Positions 63,915-64,000 of a DNA stretch of 64,000 nucleotides are shown here, piece after piece (positions within the stretch are counted from its first letter, which is position 1; each line of letters starts with the position of its first letter). The DNA lies in contig NZ_JBBOPI010000001.1 of the NCBI RefSeq assembly GCF_038003525.1, forward strand, positions 3,677,045 to 3,741,044, in the 5' to 3' direction. The notes beneath the pieces are model-generated. The model ran no database searches and was not told where the DNA came from. It saw only the letters and a list, made by a program, of their open reading frames with translations. The stretch is from Solibacillus sp. FSL H8-0538 (lineage in GTDB: Bacteria > Bacillota > Bacilli > Bacillales_A > Planococcaceae). Made by a program: the position numbers and the translations under genes.

Positions 63915-64000
63915 TATACTAATTCCTTCAGTAAAAATAGATTAAACGCATTATTTTTCGTTAACCATATAGAGATTCATCAATGAAAGGAAGAAAACGC
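63915..64000 (+). promoter_or_regulatory. dnaA promoter and leader (gene starts beyond the window)
   Basis: TATACT at 63915-63920 carries a TG extension, with a DnaA box (63886-63894) near the -35 position, fitting DnaA autoregulation. GAAAGGAAG at 63985-63993 looks like the dnaA ribosome site; the start codon would be just past 64000. Confidence 0.65.

Overview
The window is about 64 kb of a low-GC, endospore-forming Firmicute chromosome, immediately left of the replication origin. Gene order (rpmH-rnpA-yidC/spoIIIJ-jag-mnmE-mnmG-rsmG-noc-soj-spo0J ... ychF ... rpsF-ssb-rpsR-yybS-gdpP-rplI-dnaB ... purA ... walR-walK-yycH-yycI-walJ-htrA ... rlmH), plus YyaC and SpoIIIJ, place it in Bacillales. 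A Planococcaceae member such as Solibacillus or Lysinibacillus is my inference from protein flavour; the sequence alone does not prove it. Most housekeeping genes lie on the minus strand, the leading strand of the left replichore.

Layout, right to left from the origin. 63.5-64.0 kb is the upstream DnaA-box region of oriC, and dnaA itself starts just outside the window. 53-63 kb holds the ribosomal/RNase P/membrane-insertase/tRNA-modification block and the partition genes (rsmG, noc, parA, parB, with parS sites). 42-53 kb holds ychF, a mechanosensitive channel, rpsF-ssb-rpsR, gdpP, rplI and dnaB. 41-42.3 kb is purA with a PurR-type operator and a tandem duplication of its 3' end. 30-39 kb is the essential WalRK cell-wall two-component cluster with its accessory genes, HtrA and a LysM-G5-M23 endopeptidase. 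rlmH is at 29.5 kb.

Left of rlmH the window becomes accessory: an MFS transporter, a chemoreceptor, HutG-GltS with a divergent LysR regulator, an orphan sensor kinase, a LivJHMGF branched-chain amino-acid ABC transporter, a cupin, RluF, a polysaccharide deacetylase, two aldehyde dehydrogenases, a globin-type chemoreceptor, and finally the ctsR-mcsA-mcsB heat-shock operon cut by the window edge.

The most interesting material is between genes. (1) The 3' end of rlmH, the integration site of SCC elements in staphylococci, is repeated as 21-bp att-like copies at 27.22 and 24.73 kb in the same orientation, enclosing two gene-bearing segments. A truncated esterase pseudogene lies at the rlmH junction. 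No recombinase gene is visible here. (2) Two families of small interspersed repeats, called R1 (3 copies) and R2 (8 copies) here, lie almost always against the U-tract of a Rho-independent terminator. One R2 copy splits a membrane-protein gene, so R2 has moved. Hairpin arms of R2 show compensatory changes. Every R1 copy carries a perfect DnaA box. (3) A cluster of DnaA boxes, separate from oriC, sits between rlmH and htrA.
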